Positions 8,724 to 15,350 of a DNA stretch of 64,000 nt are shown piece by piece. The stretch comes from Bacillus nakamurai (lineage in GTDB: Bacteria; Bacillota; Bacilli; Bacillales; Bacillaceae). Position numbers and translations under genes: made by a program. The stretch covers positions 126,403 to 190,402 of the forward strand of contig NZ_LSAZ01000034.1 of the NCBI RefSeq assembly GCF_001584325.1. Reading direction: 5' to 3'. The number at the start of each line of letters is the position of its first letter. The stretch's first letter is position 1. The notes beneath the pieces were generated by a model. That model searched no databases and was not told the DNA's origin. It worked only from the letters and a program-made list of their open reading frames with translations.

Positions 8724-9488
8724 TTAGGCGCCAAGACTATTTTCATTTTTTATTTTTTCTTCAAGTTCTGTCACCACACTTTCCAGTACTTCCTCGTACA
8801 GTTGGGCAGATCTCGTCAATCTGTGAGTTTCTATTAATATCTTACTTGCTATCATCAGACCTATGATGAGTAGAGTTATTGCGTTAATGTAATTAATAAT
8901 AGCATTACTAATAAGGTTGAATGTATCCCCATATATACTTTTTATAGTATCCATTACCTCTGGTTTCAGAATTAAACCCGATATTAACCCTAAAATCACT
9001 CCAATGGATGTGTTAGTTAAAAAATCTTCTGCTTTTTTGGTAGTACTAGACTTATAATATATTCTTAATGTTTTAACTTTTTGTAAGGCTGTGTGCTTGT
9101 CGGTTCCAGCCCAATCATTAATTGATTCTTTGAGATTATCAACTTCTGATATAACGTCATTTATATCAGAACAATCATGTAAAAATCCTTCATATTTTAG
9201 ATCTCTTTCAAAAGCCCTGCTTTTTCTATATCGCCATTTATACAAAAAAGTAAGGAGCCAAAATAAACATGAAAATATTAATAAATTCATGAACAAAAAT
9301 ACTGTATATTGTATTATTAGTTCTCTGTTTTGTTTAAATATAATAGCTAAACCTATTCCTATTGCAAATTCCCATAAAAGATATTGAGCATATTTAACTG
9401 AATAATTCCGAGATGGTATAAACAAAAATTCAAAAAACTTTTTTATACCAGCCCATAAGATAGAAATTATTTTCTTTAAGATTATCAC
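8724..9488 (-). CDS. Cargo membrane protein of unknown function (four predicted spans)
   Basis: 254 residues from GTG 9488, fixed by AGGAGG 6 bases upstream. Hydrophobic spans are near residues 36-54, 62-84, 158-178 and 197-217, with a charged soluble loop between the second and third and a C-terminal helix (LYEEVLESVVTELEEKIKNE). No family is recognised. The base composition is much more AT-rich than the flanking phage genes, a sign of separate acquisition. It is the last of three cargo genes sharing a repeated upstream block; a membrane role such as superinfection exclusion is only a guess. Confidence 0.7.
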   Translation of the reverse strand: MIILKKIISILWAGIKKFFEFLFIPSRNYSVKYAQYLLWEFAIGIGLAIIFKQNRELIIQYTVFLFMNLLIFSCLFWLLTFLYKWRYRKSRAFERDLKYEGFLHDCSDINDVISEVDNLKESINDWAGTDKHTALQKVKTLRIYYKSSTTKKAEDFLTNTSIGVILGLISGLILKPEVMDTIKSIYGDTFNLISNAIINYINAITLLIIGLMIASKILIETHRLTRSAQLYEEVLESVVTELEEKIKNENSLGA

Positions 9489-9512
9489 TTGAGTCCTCCT
9501 ACAAATTAACTT

Positions 9513-9566
9513 CTTAAATTGGCAAGAGATTCTAACAAAAAACCATTGGCGAAATTTGTCTAACGA
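9513..9566 (-). promoter_or_regulatory. Repeated upstream module R1 with Spo0A-box-like pair
   Basis: Upstream of the 254-residue cargo gene. It contains TGGCGAA (9547-9553) and TGTCTAA (9557-9563) separated by ATT, i.e. two matches to TGNCGAA (one exact, one 6/7) with 10-bp phasing. The block is the most diverged of three related copies (R2 10392-10446, R3 11393-11444). Confidence 0.5.
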
Positions 9567-9597
9567 TTCCCCTGGAACGGGTAATCCTCTTGCTCCT

Positions 9598-10383
9598 TCA
9601 TTTCTCTCCTTGCACCCTCTTCATTATTATTTGAAGTGGTTTACGATCCTTTTTTCGTGCTAGAACTTTTATAAAATAATCCTCCTCGTTCTTGTATCTG
9701 AACAAGGTTTGTACATATCTCTTTTTGTATCTCAGATTCGTATTTGATAAAAGTCTTTTATATATTCTGTTACTTGATAATTTGCTGTTTTGGAAATAAA
9801 AATCATTCGTCAAAATCGTTTTAGCATCTTCGATACTATGAAAATAATTTGTTAACATTCTAAATAGAAAATAATATGTCCTATATTTAGAAAGTTCTTT
9901 TTTAGATTCGTTATCAAATGGTGCAATTCTCAATAATTCATTCAATAATTCTTCTATAAGAGCTAATTGTTCTTGATCTTTACCAATACCAGCTATATCC
10001 TCCATAACTTCATATCTCAATACAGCGTTGTATGCTCTTATAATCTTTGGAGAAGCAAATTTAAGATTATTTCCTATATGATCATTTATTTTCTCCAATT
10101 GATTCTCTTTCTCCCATATTTGTATTACTTCACCTTTAAAATGGTCTTTTCTAAAAGCTGTTTGATAGTCATAATACATATATATTTCCAATAAAATTGG
10201 AGCAAACAATTCATTATAAACTACTCTTTCACTATTCTTTCTTTCTCTTTTTAATGTCAGACGGTGTGAAAAAAACTGAGCAACACACGCTCCCACAAAT
10301 GCACCTAATAATGTGGTAGTTGCAGTTAAAGTGGCTGGTCTAAGATTTTCTGGAATCCATGAAATAATGTCTATGTCATTCAC
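9598..10383 (-). CDS. Cargo protein of unknown function with N-terminal membrane anchor
   Basis: 261 residues. One membrane segment (about residues 16-36, TLTATTTLLGAFVGACVAQF) is followed by a long charged helical domain and a very basic C-terminus. The only frame-consistent start is GTG 10383, which lies unusually close to GGGAGG; the true start may be a rare codon a few bases on, or the SD is used poorly. Strongly AT-rich. No family recognised. The layout (anchor plus cytosolic helical domain) is common in accessory and defence genes but is not diagnostic. Confidence 0.65.
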   Translation of the reverse strand: MNDIDIISWIPENLRPATLTATTTLLGAFVGACVAQFFSHRLTLKRERKNSERVVYNELFAPILLEIYMYYDYQTAFRKDHFKGEVIQIWEKENQLEKINDHIGNNLKFASPKIIRAYNAVLRYEVMEDIAGIGKDQEQLALIEELLNELLRIAPFDNESKKELSKYRTYYFLFRMLTNYFHSIEDAKTILTNDFYFQNSKLSSNRIYKRLLSNTNLRYKKRYVQTLFRYKNEEDYFIKVLARKKDRKPLQIIMKRVQGEK

Positions 10384-10391
10384 CTCCCAGA

Positions 10392-10446
10392 TTATTATCG
10401 GTGAATGATACTGACAAAGGAACAGTTTACGAAATTTGTCGAACGA
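10392..10446 (-). promoter_or_regulatory. Repeated upstream module R2 with Spo0A-box-like pair
   Basis: TTACGAA (10427-10433) and TGTCGAA (10437-10443) with a 3-base spacer; the second is a perfect Spo0A box. TTATTATCGG at 10392-10401 supplies a GATAAT -10-like element on the minus strand at the same distance as in R3. It lies directly before the 261-residue cargo gene. Confidence 0.55.
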
Positions 10447-10497
10447 TTTACCGGAAACAGTTTACAGAGAATATAAAAAAGCACCTTAATAAGGTGC
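10445..10497 (-). terminator. Terminator of the 290-residue cargo gene with repeated downstream tail
   Basis: GCACCTT pairs with AAGGTGC (10481-10487 with 10491-10497) immediately after the stop codon, followed on the minus strand by TTTTTTATATTCTCTGTAAA. The tail continues as CTG-TT-TCCGGTAAATC, nearly identical to the tail at 8642-8675, and runs straight into upstream module R2. Confidence 0.75.
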
Positions 10498-11370
10498 TTA
10501 ATATCTATAAGGAATACATGAATACCTTATAGAGTCTTTCGAAATATGGTTGTATTCATGCAGGTTTAGAAATTGAACTAGACCTTCCAGAGTTATATCC
10601 ATATTATTTTTAGGTCCTATTGTTATCCCTTTCACACGATTTTTATGAAAACCAAGTTTAATAAAAGGTATGAATGTTCCATTTGAAATTCTACAATCAT
10701 ATTGAATTTTCTTACTCAAATATGGAACGATCGCAATTCTATACTCTTCTTCCTGACTGAAACAATTATCTTTAAAAAATATAGAAAACAACTGAATGGT
10801 CCTTATTATATCAGCAACGCCAACTATGTAATCATCATTGATTCTATCAAAAAGAATGTCCTTTTCAGCTAACTCAATAAAATAATCAATTACTTCAGAA
10901 ATTGCTTTAATTTGATGCTCTTTTTCATAAATAACACTTGAATGATATAAATAATAATCACTATAACTTTGATTAAACTCAAAATCATCAATTATGGCCC
11001 GAAAACTGAAAGCAATATTGTATCCATCATTATTTGAATAATTTGACCATAATAAATTTGAATCCCCATTATTTGAGAGGGACAATATATAAATTAAGTG
11101 ATCATTCATAAGTTTTAATACAGTATCAAATTTATCAAGTATTTTATCTTTTAACTCATTATATTTCAACTTATCCTGTAATAAACTCTCACAGATCTCG
11201 AGAGTATATTTTAATTCAGTTTTATCATTCAAAAAATCAGAATGTGATACCCAAAACTCCCTGTTATCTAAAATCCCTTCTAGTCCATATATGTTAGTGT
11301 AATGATATAAAGTACATTCCTTTTTTTCTTCATTAAGATATTTTTCAGCCATCATGTCTCTAAAATCCAT
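10498..11370 (-). CDS. DUF2971-like cargo protein
   Basis: 290 residues, ATG at 11370 with AAGGAGG upstream. Motifs fit the DUF2971 pattern: LYHYT (residues 21-25), a WVSHSDFLNDKTE segment (about 40-52), LLWSNYSNNDGYNIAFS (about 106-122) and an acidic-aromatic QEEEYRIAI (about 211-219). The family is widespread in accessory regions and its biochemical role is unsettled; the H-Y, S...ND and E-x-E-Y/W-R positions recall ADP-ribosyltransferase-type folds, which is my inference. Very AT-rich compared with the phage core, and separated from neighbours by its own module R3 and terminator. Confidence 0.65.
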   Translation of the reverse strand: MDFRDMMAEKYLNEEKKECTLYHYTNIYGLEGILDNREFWVSHSDFLNDKTELKYTLEICESLLQDKLKYNELKDKILDKFDTVLKLMNDHLIYILSLSNNGDSNLLWSNYSNNDGYNIAFSFRAIIDDFEFNQSYSDYYLYHSSVIYEKEHQIKAISEVIDYFIELAEKDILFDRINDDYIVGVADIIRTIQLFSIFFKDNCFSQEEEYRIAIVPYLSKKIQYDCRISNGTFIPFIKLGFHKNRVKGITIGPKNNMDITLEGLVQFLNLHEYNHISKDSIRYSCIPYRY

Positions 11371-11392
11371 TGTTTAATCCTCCTTCACCCCT

Positions 11393-11444
11393 TTATTATC
11401 GGCAAAAGAGAGTGACAATGGAACCATTTGCGAAATTTGTCGAA
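11393..11444 (-). promoter_or_regulatory. Repeated upstream module R3 with Spo0A-box-like pair
   Basis: TTGCGAA (11428-11434) and TGTCGAA (11438-11444), 10-bp phased; the latter is a perfect Spo0A box. TTATTATCGG at 11393-11402 stands at exactly the same offset from the boxes as in R2. AATGG/CCATT form a small inverted repeat inside the block. It precedes the DUF2971-like gene. Confidence 0.55.
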
Positions 11445-11510
11445 CAAAAGTTCCTTTCATAAATTAGACTCAACCGTAAGACAAAAAATGCTTTTTTTCA
11501 AAAATAAGTA

Positions 11511-11540
11511 TCGACACGTATAAATAATACGTGTTATAAT
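11511..11540 (+). promoter_or_regulatory. hicAB promoter with palindromic operator
   Basis: TCGACA (11511-11516) and TATAAT (11535-11540) are 18 bases apart. The spacer is almost filled by a perfect inverted repeat, ACACGTAT (11514-11521) and ATACGTGT (11527-11534) around AAATA. An operator placed between -35 and -10 fits autorepression by HicB, whose C-terminal DNA-binding domain is known to repress its own operon. Confidence 0.7.
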
Positions 11541-11560
11541 ATATGTGAAGGGAGGGAAAC

Positions 11561-11746
11561 ATGAAGTCTTCAAGAGATATCATAAAGATACTTACAAAAG
11601 ATGGGTGGTATTTAAAGCGGGTTGTTGGTAGTCATCACCACTTCAAACACCCAGCCAAACCGGGCACGGTAACAGTCCCACATCCAAAAAAGGACTTCAA
11701 ACCCGGCACACTAAATTCTATACTTAAACAGGCGGGGCTTAAATAG
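11561..11746 (+). CDS. hicA: HicA-family mRNA interferase toxin
   Basis: 61 residues, ATG 11561 after GGGAGGG. Classic HicA dsRBD-like fold: MKSSRDIIKILTKDGWYLKR, then VGSHHHFKHP with the catalytic His and adjacent G-S, and ending with PGTLNSILKQAGL. HicA toxins cleave mRNA and are held in check by HicB. Here it precedes hicB by 26 bases. In a prophage it may stabilise the element or arrest superinfected cells. Confidence 0.9.
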   Translation: MKSSRDIIKILTKDGWYLKRVVGSHHHFKHPAKPGTVTVPHPKKDFKPGTLNSILKQAGLK

Positions 11747-11772
11747 CCCCCTTGTAAGGAGGTTTTATATAT

Positions 11773-12189
11773 ATGGCAAAGTATTTATTTCCGGCGATTT
11801 TTGATGCAGGAGAAGACGGAAGCGACGGCTATACAATTACATTCCCCGATCTACCCGGCTGCATTTCAGAAGGTGAGAACGTGGAAGATGCTATGAGCAT
11901 GGCGAAAGATGCGCTTGAAGGCTTTTTATACGGAATGGAAGAGGACGGCGACAATATCCCTTCCCCATCAGCCCCAAACGATATTGAAGTGCCGGCAACT
12001 GGTTTTGTGGTTATGATAAGCGCCTGGACGGATATTGTGCGTGATGAAATGGAAAACAAAGCGGTGAAAAAGACACTTACTGTACCAAAATGGCTTGCAG
12101 AGGCAGCGGAAAAAGAAGGCGTAAACTTTTCACAGCTTCTTCAATTTGCATTACGTGAGCGGCTCGGCATGAACAAAAGATCATCATAA
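11773..12189 (+). CDS. hicB: HicB-family antitoxin
   Basis: 138 residues, ATG 11773 after AAGGAGG. The N-terminal degenerate RNase H-like domain shows YTITFPDLPGCISEG-N-EDA, and the C-terminal part (KKTLTVPKWLAEAAEKEGVNFSQLLQFAL) is a ribbon-helix-helix-type DNA-binding domain. It neutralises HicA and likely binds the palindrome at 11514-11534. It converges on the Xpf-like gene, with which it shares a bidirectional terminator. Confidence 0.9.
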   Translation: MAKYLFPAIFDAGEDGSDGYTITFPDLPGCISEGENVEDAMSMAKDALEGFLYGMEEDGDNIPSPSAPNDIEVPATGFVVMISAWTDIVRDEMENKAVKKTLTVPKWLAEAAEKEGVNFSQLLQFALRERLGMNKRSS

Positions 12190-12194
12190 AAAAA

Positions 12195-12228
12195 GACAGC
12201 CTGTTTAAGTTAAACAAAAAAGGCTGTC
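12195..12228. terminator. Bidirectional terminator between hicB and the xpf-like gene
   Basis: GACAGCC (12195-12201) pairs with GGCTGTC (12222-12228); A-rich sequence before and A/T-rich flanks give U-tracts mainly for minus-strand transcription. The stop of the xpf-like gene lies inside the loop and the hicB stop lies 6 bases before the stem. Confidence 0.6.
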
Positions 12229-12720
12229 ATTTGCTCTATTTTTCATCTTCAAGCGGGATCGTTCAATATTCTTCTGAACGGTTCCTTTTTTTATATTGAG
12301 TAAAGCAGCTATTTCTTCAAAGGACATATTTTGCACAGCATGCATAATAAAAATGTCTTTCTCTCGGTCTGTAAGTACAGACAAGGCATCCTCTATTCTT
12401 TCCCTGTCCCAATCGCTTACCTCTCCATCAGGCTCCTGAATGATGGCATACTCTTCCGGCAGCGCATCAATCAAACGCGGATCAGATAGGATCGTTCTTT
12501 TATATACATCCCTACGATCAGCACCACGGCGGGCACCGGGTTGTCTCCCATTCTGCAGCCATTCGATTGTATATTCAATGTCGCTTATCATGCCGCCAAT
12601 GATCTTTTTATCGCTTTTTTGTTCAGCCGTTAATAGACTATCAGCAACCGCCGATAACTGCCGGTACATCTTTTTGACATCTTTTAATGCGCTTTTATAT
12701 TCAATGATTAAATCTTGCAT
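12205..12720 (-). CDS. Xpf-like late gene activator (sigma region 4-type)
   Basis: 171 residues, ATG 12720 with AGGAGG. The N-terminal half is helical with IEWLQNGRQPGARRG; the C-terminal half (about residues 105-160) is a sigma-70 region 4-like helix-turn-helix: RIEDALSVLTDREKDIFIMH...SFEEIAALLNIKKGTVQKNIERS. It resembles PBSX Xpf and YqaQ-type positive control factors, which redirect transcription to phage late genes. It sits last in the early region, before the head operon, as xpf does in PBSX. Confidence 0.82.
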   Translation of the reverse strand: MQDLIIEYKSALKDVKKMYRQLSAVADSLLTAEQKSDKKIIGGMISDIEYTIEWLQNGRQPGARRGADRRDVYKRTILSDPRLIDALPEEYAIIQEPDGEVSDWDRERIEDALSVLTDREKDIFIMHAVQNMSFEEIAALLNIKKGTVQKNIERSRLKMKNRANDSLFCLT

Positions 12721-12744
12721 ATGTTTCCTCCTGTTATTTCCCCT

Positions 12745-12830
12745 TAAATACGCCGCTCTCGGCTCGTTTCAGCCTTCGCAAACCCCTTTTCCCCAGAAGT
12801 GGGGAAAAGCCCTCAGATTGAGCCTTATGC
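12745..12830 (-). other. Structured leader upstream of the xpf-like gene
   Basis: CTTTTCCCC (12786-12794) and GGGGAAAAG (12801-12809) form a perfect 9-bp stem with a 6-base loop, and outer GGCTC/GAGCC segments can enclose it. It is not followed by a U-tract on the minus strand, so it is not a simple terminator. It would lie in the 5' untranslated region of the late activator; function unknown. Confidence 0.4.
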
Positions 12831-12875
12831 GTTTATATCAGCATTTCTTTGCTGGCGCTTCCGAAAAACAAAAAA

Positions 12876-12922
12876 CGGACACCAATCAGAGCACAGTAAA
12901 TCTGTACAATGATCAGTGTCCG
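12876..12922 (-). terminator. Terminator of the early replication operon
   Basis: CGGACAC at 12876-12882 pairs with GTGTCCG at 12916-12922, extended by ATCA/TGAT; on the minus strand the second arm is followed by TTTTTTG. It lies 24 bases after the XtrA-like gene stop and would separate the early operon from the late activator gene. Confidence 0.7.
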
Positions 12923-12945
12923 CAGGCTTTCCGTCTTGGACTTAT

Positions 12946-13146
12946 TCAGTTGAATAATTCGCCTTCATCCCACTTAACGCGGGTTACTTTTCCTTTACTC
13001 GTGACAATTTTTGTTTCTCCATGCTCAGGAAGCGGCGTCATTTTTGCTTCCCCATTTGAAACAATGACAGCAAAATTTTCATGCTTTGCCATGTCAATTA
13101 TAAGTTTATCTTTCTCTATTATAGAATCTAATTTAATTAGTCTCAA
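12946..13146 (-). CDS. XtrA/YqaO-family phage protein
   Basis: 66 residues from TTG 13146 (GGAAGG 7 bases upstream). The C-terminal pattern HGETKIVTSKGKVTRVKWDEGE is characteristic of the XtrA/YqaO family found in PBSX and related Bacillus elements just before xpf; molecular function is not known. Gene order XtrA then Xpf-like factor is the same as in PBSX. Confidence 0.85.
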   Translation of the reverse strand: MRLIKLDSIIEKDKLIIDMAKHENFAVIVSNGEAKMTPLPEHGETKIVTSKGKVTRVKWDEGELFN

Positions 13147-13166
13147 ATGGTTGCCTTCCTTTCGAT

Positions 13167-13361
13167 TTATTTATTTTTACTGGCAGCAGCGCGGCTGTCC
13201 ATTTCCTTTTTGACAATATCCGCTCTTTGCTGTTGTTGCTGTAAATAGGATTGATTTTCAGATAAAAGAGCATCCCCAATCCTTTGTTTAATATCCGTAA
13301 GTAGTAAATACAACCCCTCCGTTGTCAATCTCTTTACCGATTCCTCAAAAAAGTTACTCAC
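13167..13361 (-). CDS. Small helical phage protein, unknown
   Basis: 64 residues if it starts at GTG 13361 (GGGAGG/GGAGG about 10 bases upstream), preferred over an upstream ATG. Entirely helical, with a glutamine run SYLQQQQQRADIVKKEMDSRAA near the C-terminus suggesting a coiled coil. No family recognised. Member of the early operon between the small protein at 13453 and XtrA. Confidence 0.55.
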   Translation of the reverse strand: MSNFFEESVKRLTTEGLYLLLTDIKQRIGDALLSENQSYLQQQQQRADIVKKEMDSRAAASKNK

Positions 13362-13452
13362 TCTATTGTTTCCTCCCCATGCTGCTATCACAAAACCCGA
13401 ATATATAAATCCAATTGGATCCCGAAACGTTCGTTTCTATCGGTTCTTATTT

Positions 13453-13671
13453 TTAATTTTGAAATACCGGTTTCCCTTTTTGCTTTTGCCGCTCGTAAGC
13501 AAGCAAATGAGCGTTCATCCTGTCTTTAAACTTCTCTTGCAAGTAAAAATTCAGCGCCTCTTCCGAATCCTGCAGCCGTACCGTTTTTTTCTCGTACACC
13601 AAAAATTCGATCAGCAGGATAAGGGAATAATAATTATGGCGGAGCGCTGCTTCATACCATTCTCTAATCGT
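13453..13671 (-). CDS. Small phage protein downstream of helicase, unknown
   Basis: 72 residues from TTG 13671, chosen because GGAG stands 7 bases upstream; a longer version from TTG 13695 is possible. It begins LTIREWYEAALRHNYYSLIL, with LIEFLVYEKKTVRLQDSEEAL. It overlaps the helicase gene end by 8 bases, indicating coupled translation in the replication module. No recognised domain. Confidence 0.6.
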   Translation of the reverse strand, partial: TIREWYEAALRHNYYSLILLIEFLVYEKKTVRLQDSEEALNFYLQEKFKDRMNAHLLAYERQKQKGKPVFQN

Positions 13672-14992
13672 CAAAGCGCCGCTCCAAGTTGACAAAAAGT
13701 CCGTACTCTTTGATGAACGCCAGTGAAACAGTTCCGACCGGGCCGTTTCGCTGCTTGGCTATAATGATCTCAATAATATTTTTGTTCTCGCTTTCCTTGT
13801 CGTAATAATCATCCCGATAAAGAAACCCAATGACATCCGCGTCCTGCTCAATTTGTCCCGATTCTCTTATGTCTGACATCATCGGTCGTTTATCCTGCCG
13901 CTGTTCAACGCCCCGTGAAAGCTGACTGAGGGCAATAACGCAAATATCCAACTCGCGGGCCATGTGTTTTAACATGCGGCTTATTTCGCTTATTTCCTGC
14001 GTTCTGTTACCCCTATGTTTTGCCGATCCTGAAATAAGCTGCAGATAATCAATAATGATCAAAATATCTTTTCCAGCAAATTCACGTTTCATTTTTCTGA
14101 CCTTTGACCATATTTCGTTAACTGTAACGCCTGGGCGGTCAAAAATCCTGAGATCAGCGGAGCCAAGAACCCCGTTTGCTTGTGAAAGCTTGTTCCAGTC
14201 ATTCGCCGTTAAATTACCGGTACGCATCGCATGAGCATCAATATTTCCAAGGCTTGACGCCATTCTTTTTAGGAGCTGCTTTCGTGACATTTCAAGGGAG
14301 AAAATAGCTACAGCCCCACCTTTATAATTATTTAGAGGGCTTGCCATGAAATTCTGAGCAACGTTTAGACAAAACGCGGTTTTCCCTACAGACGGACGCG
14401 CGGCTATTATCACTAATTCTTGCTTTTGAAAACCTGACGTCATTCGATCTAATTCCGTGAAGCCGCTCCGCATACCCGTTATTTCCCCTTTAGGCTCCGA
14501 TAGCTCTTCGTAAATGTCTAACAGGTCATTTTGTATTGCCCCGTCCTCTTCGTCGCCTGTGGCGTCTTCTAAGCGCATTAAATCGGATATAGTAGATTGA
14601 ATGACAGCGGACGGATCGTCATTTGCTGAATTCTTTTTAATTTCTTCCGCAATTTTGCCCATTTCCCGCCTTTGCCAATACTCAAAAATGATTTTTTCAT
14701 AGAATCCAATGTTTGCAGTAGTCGGGACAGAAGAAGCCAACGCCGCCAAATACTGATGACCCCCGACGCTCCCTAAGTTGTCCCGGCCGATATGTTCCGT
14801 AATCGAAACCAAGTCTATTGGCGTCCCTTTTGTGTCCAGCTCTAACATCGCGGATAATAGGTTTCTATGCTTGACTTGGGATAAGTGCAGCGGCTTTGTG
14901 GTACAGTCTTTTAATAAATCAGGGTTAAGAAGGAGCGCTCCTAAAAAGGTTTGCTCCGCATCTGTGTTGTATAGAAAAGTATTTGCGTTCAT
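13664..14992 (-). CDS. Replicative DNA helicase, DnaB type
   Basis: 442 residues from ATG 14992, just after the loader stop. The N-terminal DnaB domain starts NTDAEQTFLGALLLNPDLL; the RecA-like motor has Walker A ARPSVGKTAF (near residue 212), Walker B IIIDYLQLI, and the family motifs SLEMS and QLSRGVEQR-x-x-K-RP-x-x-SDIRESG-x-IEQDADV. A phage copy of the ring helicase, loaded at the phage origin by the products of the two preceding genes. Length is close to chromosomal DnaC/DnaB proteins. Confidence 0.94.
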   Translation of the reverse strand: MNANTFLYNTDAEQTFLGALLLNPDLLKDCTTKPLHLSQVKHRNLLSAMLELDTKGTPIDLVSITEHIGRDNLGSVGGHQYLAALASSVPTTANIGFYEKIIFEYWQRREMGKIAEEIKKNSANDDPSAVIQSTISDLMRLEDATGDEEDGAIQNDLLDIYEELSEPKGEITGMRSGFTELDRMTSGFQKQELVIIAARPSVGKTAFCLNVAQNFMASPLNNYKGGAVAIFSLEMSRKQLLKRMASSLGNIDAHAMRTGNLTANDWNKLSQANGVLGSADLRIFDRPGVTVNEIWSKVRKMKREFAGKDILIIIDYLQLISGSAKHRGNRTQEISEISRMLKHMARELDICVIALSQLSRGVEQRQDKRPMMSDIRESGQIEQDADVIGFLYRDDYYDKESENKNIIEIIIAKQRNGPVGTVSLAFIKEYGLFVNLERRFDD

Positions 14993-14993
14993 G

Positions 14994-15350
14994 TCAATCA
15001 CCGATTCCCAAGATTTTTCTAATTTCCGCTTTTGACTTTTCAATTAATGCCCGTTCCTCTTCCGTTTGCTCAACGGGAGCGGATAATTTTGAAAGGTAGT
15101 CTTTTGTCTCTTCTATGGACGGTATCGCATTGATCCGATCAACGATGACGTTTTTTTCATTCAGCAAGTCAGCAACCTTGGGCGGAAACTTGCTCCGTTT
15201 ACAAAAACGAATGAGATTGTCACGCACTTGTTCGTAATCAGCATCCTGTAACAGCTCATGCCACGAATCAACTTTATCCTGCGTTATCTCGAAATGCTCA
15301 AAGTATTGTTTTATGAGCGCCATGATTTCAAAAGTTTGTTTTTTAATCAT
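14994..15350 (-). CDS. Phage helicase loader/inhibitor (SPP1 G39P-like)
   Basis: 118 residues from ATG 15350 (GAGGAG 10 bases upstream; a TTG at 15359 is too close to it). Helical N-terminus, DSWHELLQDADYEQVRDNLIRFCKRSKFPPKVADLL, matches the G39P-like family that binds and delivers the replicative helicase. Position between initiator and helicase is exactly that of such loaders. Overlaps the initiator stop (GATGATTAA). Confidence 0.82.
   Translation of the reverse strand: MIKKQTFEIMALIKQYFEHFEITQDKVDSWHELLQDADYEQVRDNLIRFCKRSKFPPKVADLLNEKNVIVDRINAIPSIEETKDYLSKLSAPVEQTEEERALIEKSKAEIRKILGIGD

Noticed and set aside
12440-13213. 257-codon plus-strand frame opposite the xpf-like and xtrA genes
   Set aside because: Runs through the terminator and structured leader and is antisense to two recognisable genes; composition is that of a shadow frame.
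14932-14941. GGAGCGCTCC palindrome containing the phi105 cohesive-end heptamer GCGCTCC
   Set aside because: It lies in the helicase codons for G-A-L, far from the terminase genes; coincidence is more likely than a cos site.
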